Source: Pedosphaera sp. (GTDB lineage: Bacteria; Verrucomicrobiota; Verrucomicrobiia; Limisphaerales; Pedosphaeraceae). Taken from it: 12,756 nucleotides of DNA. Of the stretch, positions 1 through 7,151 are shown in pieces. Numbering within the stretch: position 1 is the first letter of the stretch; the number at the start of each line of letters is the position of its first letter. The stretch is taken from the NCBI GenBank assembly GCA_028293465.1, contig JAQGOT010000465.1, forward strand, positions 1 to 12,756, in the 5' to 3' direction. The notes below the pieces were generated by a model that was not told the origin of the DNA, searched no databases, and saw only the letters and a list, made by a program, of their open reading frames with translations. A program made the position numbers and the translations under genes.

Positions 1-2388
1 TGCCTCGAAATCCAGGCGGCGGCGATCCATATGCCAGAGCCAATGATTATCGGGATCGATCTGTTCGTAGCGCGGATTCTCCTCGCTGCTTTGCTGGTAA
101 ACGCTGGAAAGCATGATGAGCCGATGCATCTTCTTGATCGACCAACCTTCATCCATGAAACGCCACGCCAGGTAATCAAGCAGTTCCGGATGCGACGGCG
201 TGTCACCGCGGGAGCCAAAGTCGTCCGGTGTGCGCACGATGCCCTCGCCGAAATGGTGCAACCAAATGCGGTTCACCATCACCCGGGCGGTGAGCGGGTT
301 GTTCTTGTTGGCGATGGCCCGTGCCAGTTCCAAACGACCGCTGCCTTCTTTGAACGGCGGAGGATTGTCCCCCGCCAGGATGCTCAGGAAATGGCGCGGG
401 ACCACGGGGCCGCGGTTGCCGACGTTGCCCTTTATGAATACATAGGAGTCCTTGGGTTTGTCCGCGTCCTGCAGCGCCGGCGCGCGGGCAGGGGAGCCGG
501 GGTGGGTGACCACCAACTCGGTGACCGCTTTTTCAAGATCAGCCAGTTTATTCCGGAGCTTGTTGTCCCGGTTGATGAAAGCATTCAAGCGTTGATCATC
601 CAGCAACATGGGGGAGTTGTTGGCATACATGAGTTGCCGGATTTGTTCCTGCCCGGCATCGGGCAACCCCTTGGGTTCAGACGGCGCGTTCGTCCCGGAC
701 TTTTTCAAGGCTTCCTGCGTCAGGAGCGCTTGTTGCCAGCGTTGCTCCACGTCGCTAAAGACCGAGGCGTAGCGCGCAGCCACCTGGCTTATCGAAGTTG
801 GAGCGGTGGAAAAACTCCGGGCGATCAGCGGGTTAATCGGTTTAGTCTTCTCCTCGTTGGCGTAAAATTTCGCCGCCAATTCGGGTGCGCGCGTCGGGAA
901 CTCAGCCTCGGTTAACCGGGAAAAAGCAACCCAAGGCGCAAAGACCGGGTTGTGCTTGTTCTCCCAGTTCTTCAGATTATTGTCCCAGTTGGCGGCGATT
1001 TGTGGGTTCAAGCCCTTCTTTGCCATGAAGGCTGGCCGGGAAATATCATTCGTTTTGTGCCTGAACTCGTGCATGGCCACCAGGTAACCCGCCGATTTCC
1101 CAATCATCTCCGCCTTCAACGCCTGGCCGGTCTCACGCTTAAATTGTTCCAAGGCGTTTTCCCGCGCCGTGTATTCGCTGCGAAACGCTTGGTAGGCGGG
1201 CGTGTTTGGCGGGGTCTGGATGAGCGGTGCCTCCTTCGGTTCTATCGAGCTGTTGAAGACGCCGTGCAGCGCGTAATAATCCTTCGTCAAGATCGGATCG
1301 AATTTGTGATCGTGACACCGGGCGCACGCTGCGGTCAAAGCCATCGTCCCCTTGGCGACGATGTCGATCCGGTCATCGATGATGTCATTGATCTGGTTGT
1401 TAAACCGGTTGCCCAAGGTGAGAAAGCCCATCGCCGCCAATGGCCGCTTATCGGCGCCCAGGTCTAACTTGTCCGCCGCGATCTGCTGCACGAGAAACTG
1501 GTCATAAGGCAGGTCTTCATTAAAGGCTTGAATCACATAGTCCCGGTAAATGTAAGAGTAGGGATACCGTTCATCCCGATTATTGCCTTGCGTGCCCCGG
1601 GTGTCGGCAAAATGAGCCACGTCAAGCCAATGGCGGCCCCAACGTTCTCCATAATGTGGCGAAGCGAGCAAACGCTCCACGATGGTGGCAAACGGGTTCG
1701 TCGAATGGTCGGCGAGAAAATCATCCACTTCCTTCGGCGTGGGTGGCAGGCCGATCAGGTCAAAAGTTGCCCGACGCAGCAAGGTCACTTTGTCAGCGCG
1801 CGGCGCGGGGCTCAGTCCCTTGATGCCCAGTGTGGCTAACACGAAACTGTCGATGGGAGTTTGCACCCAGTGTTGCGGGTCCTCCGGTTGGGGAATGGTC
1901 GGCTTGACCACCGGTTGGAAGGACCAGTGTTTTTTAGCCTTATCCATGTCCACTGTGTATTTGTGGTCGCCGTCGCTGGTGCCAATGCGGGGATCGGGTG
2001 CACCCATCTGCACCCATTTTTCCAGGTCCTTGATCTGGTCATCCGGCAACTGCCGATCATTCGGCGGCATTTGCAAATCCTTGTCCTTGTAACGGACGGC
2101 TTTGATCAGCAGACTTTTTTCGGGGTCGCCTGGCACAAGGGCGGGACCGGTCTCACCTCCCTTGAGCAAGCCATCATGCGTATCCAGCAGCAGGCCGCCC
2201 TTGATCTTTTCACTGTCATGGCTGTGGCACTTGTAACAATTATCAACGAGAATCGGCCGGATCTTCTTCTCGAAAAAATCAAGCTGCTCCGGCGGCAACT
2301 TCGTTTCCACGCCGAAAACCGGCGAGGTCGCGCCGAGGACGATAGCCGCCAAAGTGGATATGGAGCCAACGCACCGCAGAATTTTCAT
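1..2388 (-). CDS. PSD1 protein: PSCyt1 cytochrome c - DUF1549 - DUF1553 (C-terminus off the window)
   Basis: Read directly as 796 uninterrupted codons from an ATG at 2388 to the left edge. Residues 1-26 look like a Sec signal peptide (hydrophobic LAAIVLGA, likely cleavage after VFG). A c-type heme motif CYKCH is at 51-55, with a possible Met axial ligand in MPPN (Met107); this is the PSCyt1 domain. DUF1549 spans about 175-380 and includes its hallmark CARCHDHKFDP at 355-365, a second CxxCH. A charged, partly helical linker covers about 385-660. DUF1553 begins near 684 (LELARAIANKNNPLTARVMV) and is cut off by the edge, so perhaps 100-200 residues are missing. The protein is probably periplasmic or membrane-associated. 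The family is abundant in Planctomycetes and Verrucomicrobia and usually sits beside DUF1501; its biochemical role is unproven. The start lies 36 bp after the DUF1501 stop, with no Shine-Dalgarno sequence and in the same frame as that gene. An in-frame GTG at 2421 is an alternative start. Confidence 0.93.
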   Translation of the reverse strand, partial: MKILRCVGSISTLAAIVLGATSPVFGVETKLPPEQLDFFEKKIRPILVDNCYKCHSHDSEKIKGGLLLDTHDGLLKGGETGPALVPGDPEKSLLIKAVRYKDKDLQMPPNDRQLPDDQIKDLEKWVQMGAPDPRIGTSDGDHKYTVDMDKAKKHWSFQPVVKPTIPQPEDPQHWVQTPIDSFVLATLGIKGLSPAPRADKVTLLRRATFDLIGLPPTPKEVDDFLADHSTNPFATIVERLLASPHYGERWGRHWLDVAHFADTRGTQGNNRDERYPYSYIYRDYVIQAFNEDLPYDQFLVQQIAADKLDLGADKRPLAAMGFLTLGNRFNNQINDIIDDRIDIVAKGTMALTAACARCHDHKFDPILTKDYYALHGVFNSSIEPKEAPLIQTPPNTPAYQAFRSEYTARENALEQFKRETGQALKAEMIGKSAGYLVAMHEFRHKTNDISRPAFMAKKGLNPQIAANWDNNLKNWENKHNPVFAPWVAFSRLTEAEFPTRAPELAAKFYANEEKTKPINPLIARSFSTAPTSISQVAARYASVFSDVEQRWQQALLTQEALKKSGTNAPSEPKGLPDAGQEQIRQLMYANNSPMLLDDQRLNAFINRDNKLRNKLADLEKAVTELVVTHPGSPARAPALQDADKPKDSYVFIKGNVGNRGPVVPRHFLSILAGDNPPPFKEGSGRLELARAIANKNNPLTARVMVNRIWLHHFGEGIVRTPDDFGSRGDTPSHPELLDYLAWRFMDEGWSIKKMHRLIMLSSVYQQSSEENPRYEQIDPDNHWLWHMDRRRLDFEA

Positions 2389-2424
2389 GCTGAGACTTGG
2401 CTGAAAAAGGATGCTGAACACAGG

Positions 2425-3846
2425 TTAAGCCATGATGCCATTGACCACATTGCCGAACACATCTGTCAGGCGAAAATCCCGCCCGTTGTAACGGTAGGTG
2501 AGTTTGGTGTGATCAAACCCAAGCAGCGCCAGAATCGTGGCATGCAGATCGTGAATGTGAACCTTGTTTTCAACCGCTCGAGCCCCAAATTCGTCGGTTG
2601 CGCCGTAGGTGATGCCCCCTTTGACGCCGCCACCGGCCAGCCAGACGCTGAACGCCTTGTTGTTGTGGGTGCGACCGGGCGTGCCACCGGCCATGTTGCC
2701 GTCTGCCGTGGGCGAGCGCCCAAATTCACCACCCCAGATAACCAGGGTATCCTTCAACATGCCGCGCTGTTTAAGGTCGGTGAGCAGCGCCGCAATCGGC
2801 TTGTCGCATTCCTCGGCCTTCTTGGTCATGGCCGTCTCCAAATTGCTGTGGTGGTCCCAGCCCCCGTGCCAGACCTGGACAAAGCGCACACCCTTTTCCA
2901 ACAGCCGCCGGGCAATCAACATCTGCCGTCCGGCTTGTGTGTTGTCTCCGTACATCGCGCGGATTTCCGCCGGTTCCTTGCTGACATCGAAAGCGTCGGA
3001 GGCTTCCAGTTGCATCTGGTAAGCCAGCTCATAAGCTTGCAGCCGCGCCTCCAGTTGAGCGTCCTTCCGCAGATTCTGGCTGTGAACCTCGTTGAGTTGA
3101 TGCAGCAAATCGAGTTGTTTGCGCTGTTCGGGTAAGGATGTGTATTTGCTCTTGATGTTCTCGATCAGCTTCTCAATCGAGGTGTTCTGTGTGTTAACCG
3201 AGGTGCCTTGATAAGCACCGGGCAGAAAGGCCGACCTCAAATTCTGCGCGGAAACTCCGCCCGGGGACAACGCGATGAACCCAGGTAGATTCTGATTTTC
3301 GCTGCCGAGCCCATACGTTACCCACGAGCCAACGCTCGGCTTGGGCAACCGCGTGGAGCCGGTGTTCAGCATCAAACTCGCGGCAATATGGTCAGGGATG
3401 TCGGTGTACATCGATCGGACCACCGCAATATCGTCAACGTGCTGGCCGATCAGGGGGAAAACCTCGCTGACCTCCGTGCCGCATTGGCCCATCTTCTTGA
3501 ACTTAAAAGGCGACGCAAACACAGTCCCGTTTTTGTCATCGGGCATCGCTTTCTCATCGTACTTGTCCAGGATCGGTTTCGGGTCCCAGGTATCCAAATG
3601 AGACGGAGCTCCCGAGGCGAAGATATGAAGAACCCGCTTCGCGCGGGCCGGCAGCGGCGGCATTTTCGGGGCGAACGGCGAGAACTCATCCCCACGTGCA
3701 TCGGGCGGTTGCAACATTCCCATGCCGACCAGGCTGGTCAGACTCAACGCGCCAAAGCCCATGCCCATGCGGTTGAGAAACTGGCGGCGGGTGAAAATGG
3801 AATCTTCCGGACGATGTTCGTGATCCTGGCAGGTTTGTTCAATCAT
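2425..3846 (-). CDS. DUF1501 family protein with Tat signal (alkaline phosphatase/sulfatase-like fold)
   Basis: A 473-residue protein if it starts at the ATG at 3846. A twin-arginine signal TRRQFLNR (Arg20-Arg21) followed by the hydrophobic stretch GFGALSLTSLVGMG points to Tat export of a folded protein. Typical DUF1501 motifs follow: HIFASGAPSHLDTWDPKP at 74-91, HGGWDHH at 327-333, WGGEFGRSPT at 371-380, GRTHNN at 391-396 (often GRDHN in relatives) and a C-terminal NGRDF. DUF1501 is distantly related to the sulfatase/alkaline phosphatase superfamily, and the His/Asp-rich motifs probably bind metal; the substrate is unknown. It is followed after 36 bp by the PSD1 gene, its usual partner, so the two are probably co-transcribed and both act outside the cytoplasm. 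An upstream ATG at 3903 would give 492 residues, but it falls inside an inverted repeat and would lengthen the Tat leader. I prefer 3846, although no clear Shine-Dalgarno sequence supports either. Confidence 0.92.
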   Translation of the reverse strand: MIEQTCQDHEHRPEDSIFTRRQFLNRMGMGFGALSLTSLVGMGMLQPPDARGDEFSPFAPKMPPLPARAKRVLHIFASGAPSHLDTWDPKPILDKYDEKAMPDDKNGTVFASPFKFKKMGQCGTEVSEVFPLIGQHVDDIAVVRSMYTDIPDHIAASLMLNTGSTRLPKPSVGSWVTYGLGSENQNLPGFIALSPGGVSAQNLRSAFLPGAYQGTSVNTQNTSIEKLIENIKSKYTSLPEQRKQLDLLHQLNEVHSQNLRKDAQLEARLQAYELAYQMQLEASDAFDVSKEPAEIRAMYGDNTQAGRQMLIARRLLEKGVRFVQVWHGGWDHHSNLETAMTKKAEECDKPIAALLTDLKQRGMLKDTLVIWGGEFGRSPTADGNMAGGTPGRTHNNKAFSVWLAGGGVKGGITYGATDEFGARAVENKVHIHDLHATILALLGFDHTKLTYRYNGRDFRLTDVFGNVVNGIMA

Positions 3847-3891
3847 AAGCCGTGCTGGTTCGACTATTGCCTTCCCGGCAAAATTCAATTG

Positions 3892-3909
3892 TGATGATAC
3901 CATTCATCA
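3892..3909. repeat. 18-bp perfect inverted repeat upstream of the DUF1501 gene
   Basis: TGATGA at 3892-3897 and TCATCA at 3904-3909 are perfect 6-bp arms around TACCAT. The repeat lies 46 bp before the preferred DUF1501 start and about 100 bp past the end of the zinc-ribbon gene. It could be a regulator site or chance. There is no T-run, so a terminator is unlikely. The alternative upstream ATG for DUF1501 lies in its centre. Confidence 0.4.
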
Positions 3910-4006
3910 TGCCACATCTCGTTCTGCTGGCAAGACTTAGGGCGCTTTTCTGGATTGCCCCGGCAAGTAGAAGCTTTGCTTACTTTGGGTCGGTCGCAGC
4001 AGAAAA

Positions 4007-4678
4007 CTATTGGTCTTCCTTAATGCTGGCGAACCGCACGCTCGTGGCTTTGGGGTTGGAGACCGCTGCCAGAAAACGCCAGTTGGCGCGAGGATTGAAA
4101 ACGGTAATCAAATCGCTGACTGAACCGATCTTGACTCCCTTCGCATCCAGCAAGTCCAAATCCACTTTCACTCGCAGGTGAACATTCCCCGAGACGTTCT
4201 GGACGTCGCCTGTGGCGATGGCTGCGGTGTCGCCCCGTTTTGGTTGCAGCGCGAACCTGCCCACTTTCAAATCGTTGATGGATTTTGGTGGTCTCGTCTG
4301 GGGTTGGGCGATGAGCATCGTCGTGGCCGGGGCCTTTTTGGCTGGTCGATTTAGCAAGACGAGGACCAGTGACCCAAGGCCGAGCAAGATCAAGGCTGCT
4401 GCCACGCCAAAGACCAGCGTTAGCCTTCGACGGTGCTTCGCACACGCCCCACAAGCGGGATCCTCAGCGTCGAGCACCGCGCCGCACGCCGCACATTTGG
4501 GCAACGGCTTTGGTTCTGGCTCGGAAAGTTCAACAGGAGTCGGCGCCGAAGGATCGGGCAATTGGCTCTTCTCCTTGCATTGCGGACACTCCACGGTCTG
4601 CCCCACGGCAGTGGAGAGATACCCGATGATCTCGCCGCAACTGCCACATTTGCATTTCAGATAAATGGTCTTTTCCAT
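4007..4678 (-). CDS. Zinc-ribbon membrane protein with C-terminal FxLYD-like domain
   Basis: A 223-residue protein read from the ATG at 4678; an in-frame start 15 bp further upstream (4693) would add MVGPH. Two cysteine clusters are visible: CKCGSCGEI...CPQC near residues 9-35, and CAAC...CGAC near 62-78, each fitting a zinc ribbon. After a basic HRRR comes one hydrophobic helix (LTLVFGVAAALILLGLGSL). The C-terminal part (VQNVSGNVHLRVKVDLDLLD, then NPRANWRF) resembles the FxLYD beta-sandwich seen in many bacterial zinc-ribbon/TM proteins. The topology is probably cytoplasmic ribbons with the C-terminal domain outside. No enzyme motif is present and the function is unknown. It lies 160 bp upstream of the DUF1501 gene on the same strand, so co-transcription is possible but not shown. 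It is divergent from the TetR gene. No Shine-Dalgarno sequence precedes the start. Confidence 0.8.
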   Translation of the reverse strand: MEKTIYLKCKCGSCGEIIGYLSTAVGQTVECPQCKEKSQLPDPSAPTPVELSEPEPKPLPKCAACGAVLDAEDPACGACAKHRRRLTLVFGVAAALILLGLGSLVLVLLNRPAKKAPATTMLIAQPQTRPPKSINDLKVGRFALQPKRGDTAAIATGDVQNVSGNVHLRVKVDLDLLDAKGVKIGSVSDLITVFNPRANWRFLAAVSNPKATSVRFASIKEDQ

Positions 4679-5037
4679 GTGAGGCCCAACCACACTGCCG
4701 CCGATGCTGACCGGTTACGAATCAACTGACCCCAAGGAAAGCATCATCCACCGCACGATTGCAAGAGTGTTGTGTTGATTTGCAGCGGCACCGTAACCAA
4801 GCTCCAAGGAGAACGCAAGTGGCGGGGCGCCAGTCACGCGAGTTGCGGTGATAGCGCTCAGATTTCTGGCCGGCACTCGGCCGGTTGGCAGGGGGCGGAC
4901 CGGCTGTCGATTCATTGGGATATGAGCCCGCTGAAAACCACGGTGTGCGAAAATCTGATCGCTGCTTTCACCGTCGCGCCACATCCCCCGCGACGAACCG
5001 CCTGTTGGGACGGGGTGCGAAGGACACCCCTAACTTT
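4679..5037. other. Divergent intergenic region, no supported gene
   Basis: This stretch separates the divergent zinc-ribbon and TetR genes. The open frames across it lack recognisable domains, good starts and the codon regularity of the neighbours. It holds a weak GC-rich hairpin (CCGGC at 4870-4874 and GCCGG at 4880-4884) without a T-run. It should carry the promoter of the minus-strand gene, but I cannot pick a convincing one. Confidence 0.5.
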
Positions 5038-5039
5038 AG

Positions 5040-5068
5040 TTGACATTCAATGCCAGTTAGCATTAACT
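5040..5068 (+). promoter_or_regulatory. Likely promoter of the TetR gene
   Basis: A perfect -35 hexamer TTGACA lies at 5040-5045. With a 17-bp spacer the -10 position is TTAACT at 5063-5068, a weak match to TATAAT that lies within a palindrome. Transcription would then begin near 5075, downstream of the ATG at 5050. This is the main reason for taking 5104 as the TetR start. Confidence 0.5.
5055..5068. promoter_or_regulatory. Operator-like palindrome O1 (AGTTA-N4-TAACT)
   Basis: AGTTAGCATTAACT is a perfect 5-bp-arm inverted repeat that overlaps the likely -10 region of the TetR promoter. The same pattern recurs at 5076-5089. A bound repressor here would block RNA polymerase. Confidence 0.65.
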
Positions 5069-5075
5069 CCTCATC

Positions 5076-5089
5076 AGTTACTTGTAACT
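5076..5089. promoter_or_regulatory. Operator-like palindrome O2 (AGTTAC-TT-GTAACT)
   Basis: AGTTACTTGTAACT is a perfect 6-bp-arm inverted repeat and a second copy of the AGTTA-N4-TAACT pattern. It begins exactly 21 bp after O1, two helical turns, so both face the same side of DNA. It ends 14 bp before the TetR start codon, as expected for autorepression by a TetR-family dimer or pair of dimers. Confidence 0.65.
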
Positions 5090-5103
5090 TGAGTGGGAAC
5101 CTT

Positions 5104-5769
5104 ATGGGGAGAACCAGTAATTCCAAAGAACGCATGCTGATCGCCGCCCGCGATTTGATCTGGAAACAAGGCTACTGTTCCGTGACGATTGACGCCATCT
5201 GCCAGGAAGCCGGGGTGCGGAAGGGAAGCTTCTATTACTTTTTCGATTCCAAGCCGGAACTGGCGGCAGCGGCGTTTAAGGCACTTTGGGAGGAACTCAA
5301 AGCGCAACTGGACGAGATCTTCTCGGCGGGTGTCCCGCCTCTGGAACGGTTGCGGGCTTATTTTCGATTTGTGCTCGCCATGCAAGTCAGCCTCGAGCAG
5401 AAATACGGTCGCGTCGTGGGTTGTCCCTTCGGCTCGGTTGGGTCAGAACTGAGCCAGCGCGAGGAACTGGTTTGCAAAAACGCCCGCGCCAATTTGGGTT
5501 CTTACCGGAAATATTTTGAGATCGCCTTGCGCGATGCTACCGCGGAAGGATCCGTTAACCTAAAGAACATCCCGTCCGCCGCCCAAAGATTGTCCGCCTA
5601 CATGGAAGGTTGTTTGCTCCAGGCCAGGGTTCAAAACAGCCTGAACCCATTACGCGATCTCGCCTCCAGCGCGCTCGAACTGATTGGCGTCCGGACAGAC
5701 TCCATGCCACTGACCAAACGCGCTTTCGTGGCCGGAAACTCCAATGCGTTCGTCGGCTCAAGATTCTAA
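5104..5769 (+). CDS. TetR/AcrR-family transcriptional regulator
   Basis: A 221-residue protein starting MGRTSNSKER, of usual TetR length. The N-terminal helix-turn-helix covers about residues 28-47, with the classic segment TIDAICQEAGVRKGSFYYFF followed by D-SK. The C-terminal ligand-binding domain contains GCPFGSVGSEL, a pattern seen in one large TetR subfamily. The ligand cannot be deduced. An ATG at 5050 would add 18 residues, but it lies upstream of the predicted transcription start and the extension contains the operator palindromes; the weak GTGGGA at 5093-5098 fits 5104 better. The paired palindromes just upstream suggest autorepression. The next genes downstream, after a 558-bp gap, are a lipid acyltransferase pair on the same strand. 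They are plausible targets, but the distance argues for a separate promoter. Confidence 0.92.
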   Translation: MGRTSNSKERMLIAARDLIWKQGYCSVTIDAICQEAGVRKGSFYYFFDSKPELAAAAFKALWEELKAQLDEIFSAGVPPLERLRAYFRFVLAMQVSLEQKYGRVVGCPFGSVGSELSQREELVCKNARANLGSYRKYFEIALRDATAEGSVNLKNIPSAAQRLSAYMEGCLLQARVQNSLNPLRDLASSALELIGVRTDSMPLTKRAFVAGNSNAFVGSRF

Positions 5770-6270
5770 ACCGCTGCCCCGAAGCGTACTCCTTCTTGAC
5801 CCGCCGGATGATCAGCCGTCTGGGAGTTTGCTCTTACACTAAGTCCCGCTCCGAATTACTGCTAAGTACTGGGGCCGGGGCTTACCGGAGTGTGGTCGCG
5901 GGTGACCTTGTTTTCGTTCTCACCCGGGCGCAAGTGCGCAAGTCATTGTCCTCTCGCCTTGCAATCCCCGGGCAGGCGGCCGAATTGTCCTTCCCTGCCG
6001 TCGCCACACCCCACCATTTGATCCGCGTGCCGGGGCTGTCTGCCGGCTGTCCGGGTGGCGAAAAGCCCGAGCGAAAAGGCAGTGCTCAGAGCCCGGAAAT
6101 TTAGATGATGATTGTTACATCAATTTCACTTTCCCGCCATCAAACCGTCACGCACCTGACCCTCAGTATGCGGCGGTGAGACACGGTTTCTCAGATCCTC
6201 GGGTGCTCGGCGCATGGGGTAGCGTCGGTTCTTGGGGTGCGCTGTGGTGGAAGCTGCTGATGAACAACCG
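5770..6270 (+). other. Long intergenic gap, no supported gene
   Basis: About 500 bases follow the TetR stop. An open frame at 5610-6104 starts inside the TetR gene and its product is low-complexity, basic and without domain features, so I treat it as chance. A 24-codon ATG frame at 6104-6178 also lacks support. No clear terminator with a T-run follows the TetR stop. The region could hold an unrecognised small RNA or decayed coding sequence, but nothing specific can be shown. Confidence 0.45.
5899..5926. repeat. Inverted repeat with 7-bp arms and 14-nt loop
   Basis: CGGGTGA at 5899-5905 pairs with TCACCCG at 5920-5926. A short GCGC-AAGT-GCGC hairpin follows directly. There is no T-run, so an intrinsic terminator is doubtful. 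It may be a structured part of an RNA leaving the TetR gene, or chance. Confidence 0.3.
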
Positions 6271-6313
6271 GTAAAGAGCCTTTACAAACAACGAAAAAGC
6301 CAGTTAATATAAC
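6271..6313 (+). promoter_or_regulatory. Likely promoter and operator region of the acyltransferase pair
   Basis: A perfect 15-bp inverted repeat, GTAAAG-AGC-CTTTAC, lies at 6271-6285 and overlaps a good -35 hexamer TTTACA (6281-6286). With an 18-bp spacer the -10 is TAATAT (6305-6310); the nearby TATAAC at 6308-6313 is a better hexamer but at 21 bp. A second palindrome, GTTA-ATA-TAAC at 6303-6313, covers the -10 and resembles the TetR-gene operators with one fewer central base. Transcription would start only about 10 bases before the ATG at 6328, so the message may be nearly leaderless. Confidence 0.45.
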
Positions 6314-6327
6314 CTACGGACCTAACT

Positions 6328-7137
6328 ATGACTGCTTGGACTGACCATCTCGGCAGAGGACCGCTAACCCGGCAAAGCGATCGGGCGCCGTCGTCTGTCA
6401 CTGAAAAAGTCGAACCGATCAGCCGCGCCCATTATCGGCTGCGGCTCGCCGGTAACACTGCGGACTTGCGGGCCGCTCAAGTGTTGCGCTTCGTCGTTTT
6501 CAACCTGGAACTTCAGGAGGGGCTGGAGCAGTCTTATTCCACCTGTCTGGACGCCGACGCGTTTGACGAGGTTTGTGACCACCTTTTGGTCGAGGATTTG
6601 CGGACGGGCGAGGTCATCGGTACCTATCGCCTCCAAACCGGGCCCACCGCTGCCGCCAAACTCGGCTATTACAGCGCTCAGGAATTCGATTTTTCGCCTT
6701 ATGAACCCTGGCGTCACGAACTCGTGGAATTGGGGCGTGCCTGTGTGCATAGCAGCCATCGCAATTTCGTTGTCCTCAGCCTGCTTTGGAAAGGCATTGC
6801 CAACTACGCCAAGAGCCATGGCTGTCGGTATCTGATTGGCTGTAGCTCGCTGACCTCGCAGGATCCGGCTCTCGGCCTGGCTGCCTACCGCGAAATACAG
6901 CGCTATCTGGTGCCCGAACAATGGCGCACCAATCCGCTGCCTCCCTTTGCGTGCTCCGCCGACCAACCCGCCGTCCACGCTCCCAAGATTCCCAAATTGC
7001 TGACGGCTTATCTCGCCCTCGGCGCGAGAATCTGCGGCCCGCCCGCGCTCGATAAGGAATTCAAGACCATCGATTTTCTTACCTTTCTGGACCTCTATGC
7101 CATGCCGGCTAAAATGATGGCTCGGTACATGGATTAG
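6328..7137 (+). CDS. olsB: OlsB-like GNAT N-acyltransferase (lyso-ornithine-lipid-type synthase)
   Basis: A 269-residue protein. OlsB-family enzymes move a 3-hydroxyacyl chain from acyl carrier protein to the alpha-amino group of ornithine, or glycine in the GlsB branch, giving a lyso-lipid. Features supporting this are the LRFVVFNLELQEG segment at 53-65 (matching LRY-VF in relatives), HLLVEDLRTGEVIGTYRL at 85-102, ELGRACVH at 134-141 followed by LLWKGIANYA, and the C-terminal signature YLALGARICGPPALD followed by EFKTIDFLTFLDL (228-256). The first 30 residues are a poorly conserved extension. No membrane helix is obvious, so it is probably cytoplasmic or peripheral. The next gene, 14 bp on, encodes the partner O-acyltransferase. 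Which amino acid is acylated cannot be read from sequence. There is no strong Shine-Dalgarno sequence; the start is the first ATG after the likely promoter. Confidence 0.83.
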   Translation: MTAWTDHLGRGPLTRQSDRAPSSVTEKVEPISRAHYRLRLAGNTADLRAAQVLRFVVFNLELQEGLEQSYSTCLDADAFDEVCDHLLVEDLRTGEVIGTYRLQTGPTAAAKLGYYSAQEFDFSPYEPWRHELVELGRACVHSSHRNFVVLSLLWKGIANYAKSHGCRYLIGCSSLTSQDPALGLAAYREIQRYLVPEQWRTNPLPPFACSADQPAVHAPKIPKLLTAYLALGARICGPPALDKEFKTIDFLTFLDLYAMPAKMMARYMD

Positions 7138-7151
7138 ACCCGCCGCTGCCT

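Noticed and set aside
31..915. Long plus-strand open frame of 294 codons
   Set aside because: Antisense to the PSD1 gene, whose minus-strand reading has heme motifs and DUF1549/DUF1553 signatures. The plus product has no recognisable domain.
1861..3135. Plus-strand open frame of 424 codons
   Set aside because: It crosses both PSD1 and DUF1501 on the opposite strand and shows no family features; it is a shadow in GC-rich coding DNA.
4772..5092. Open frame in the divergent intergenic region
   Set aside because: It uses a non-ATG start, runs through the promoter and palindromes of the TetR gene, and has no domain features.
5899..5943. Possible intrinsic terminator after the TetR gene
   Set aside because: The inverted repeat has a 14-nt loop, lies 130 bases past the stop and has no following T-run; kept only as a repeat.
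5610..6104. Plus-strand open frame overlapping the TetR 3' end
   Set aside because: It starts inside the TetR gene in another frame and its product lacks domain or compositional signs of a real protein.
6364..6978. Minus-strand open frame of 204 codons opposite the olsB-like gene
   Set aside because: The plus strand shows clear acyltransferase signatures; the minus product has none.
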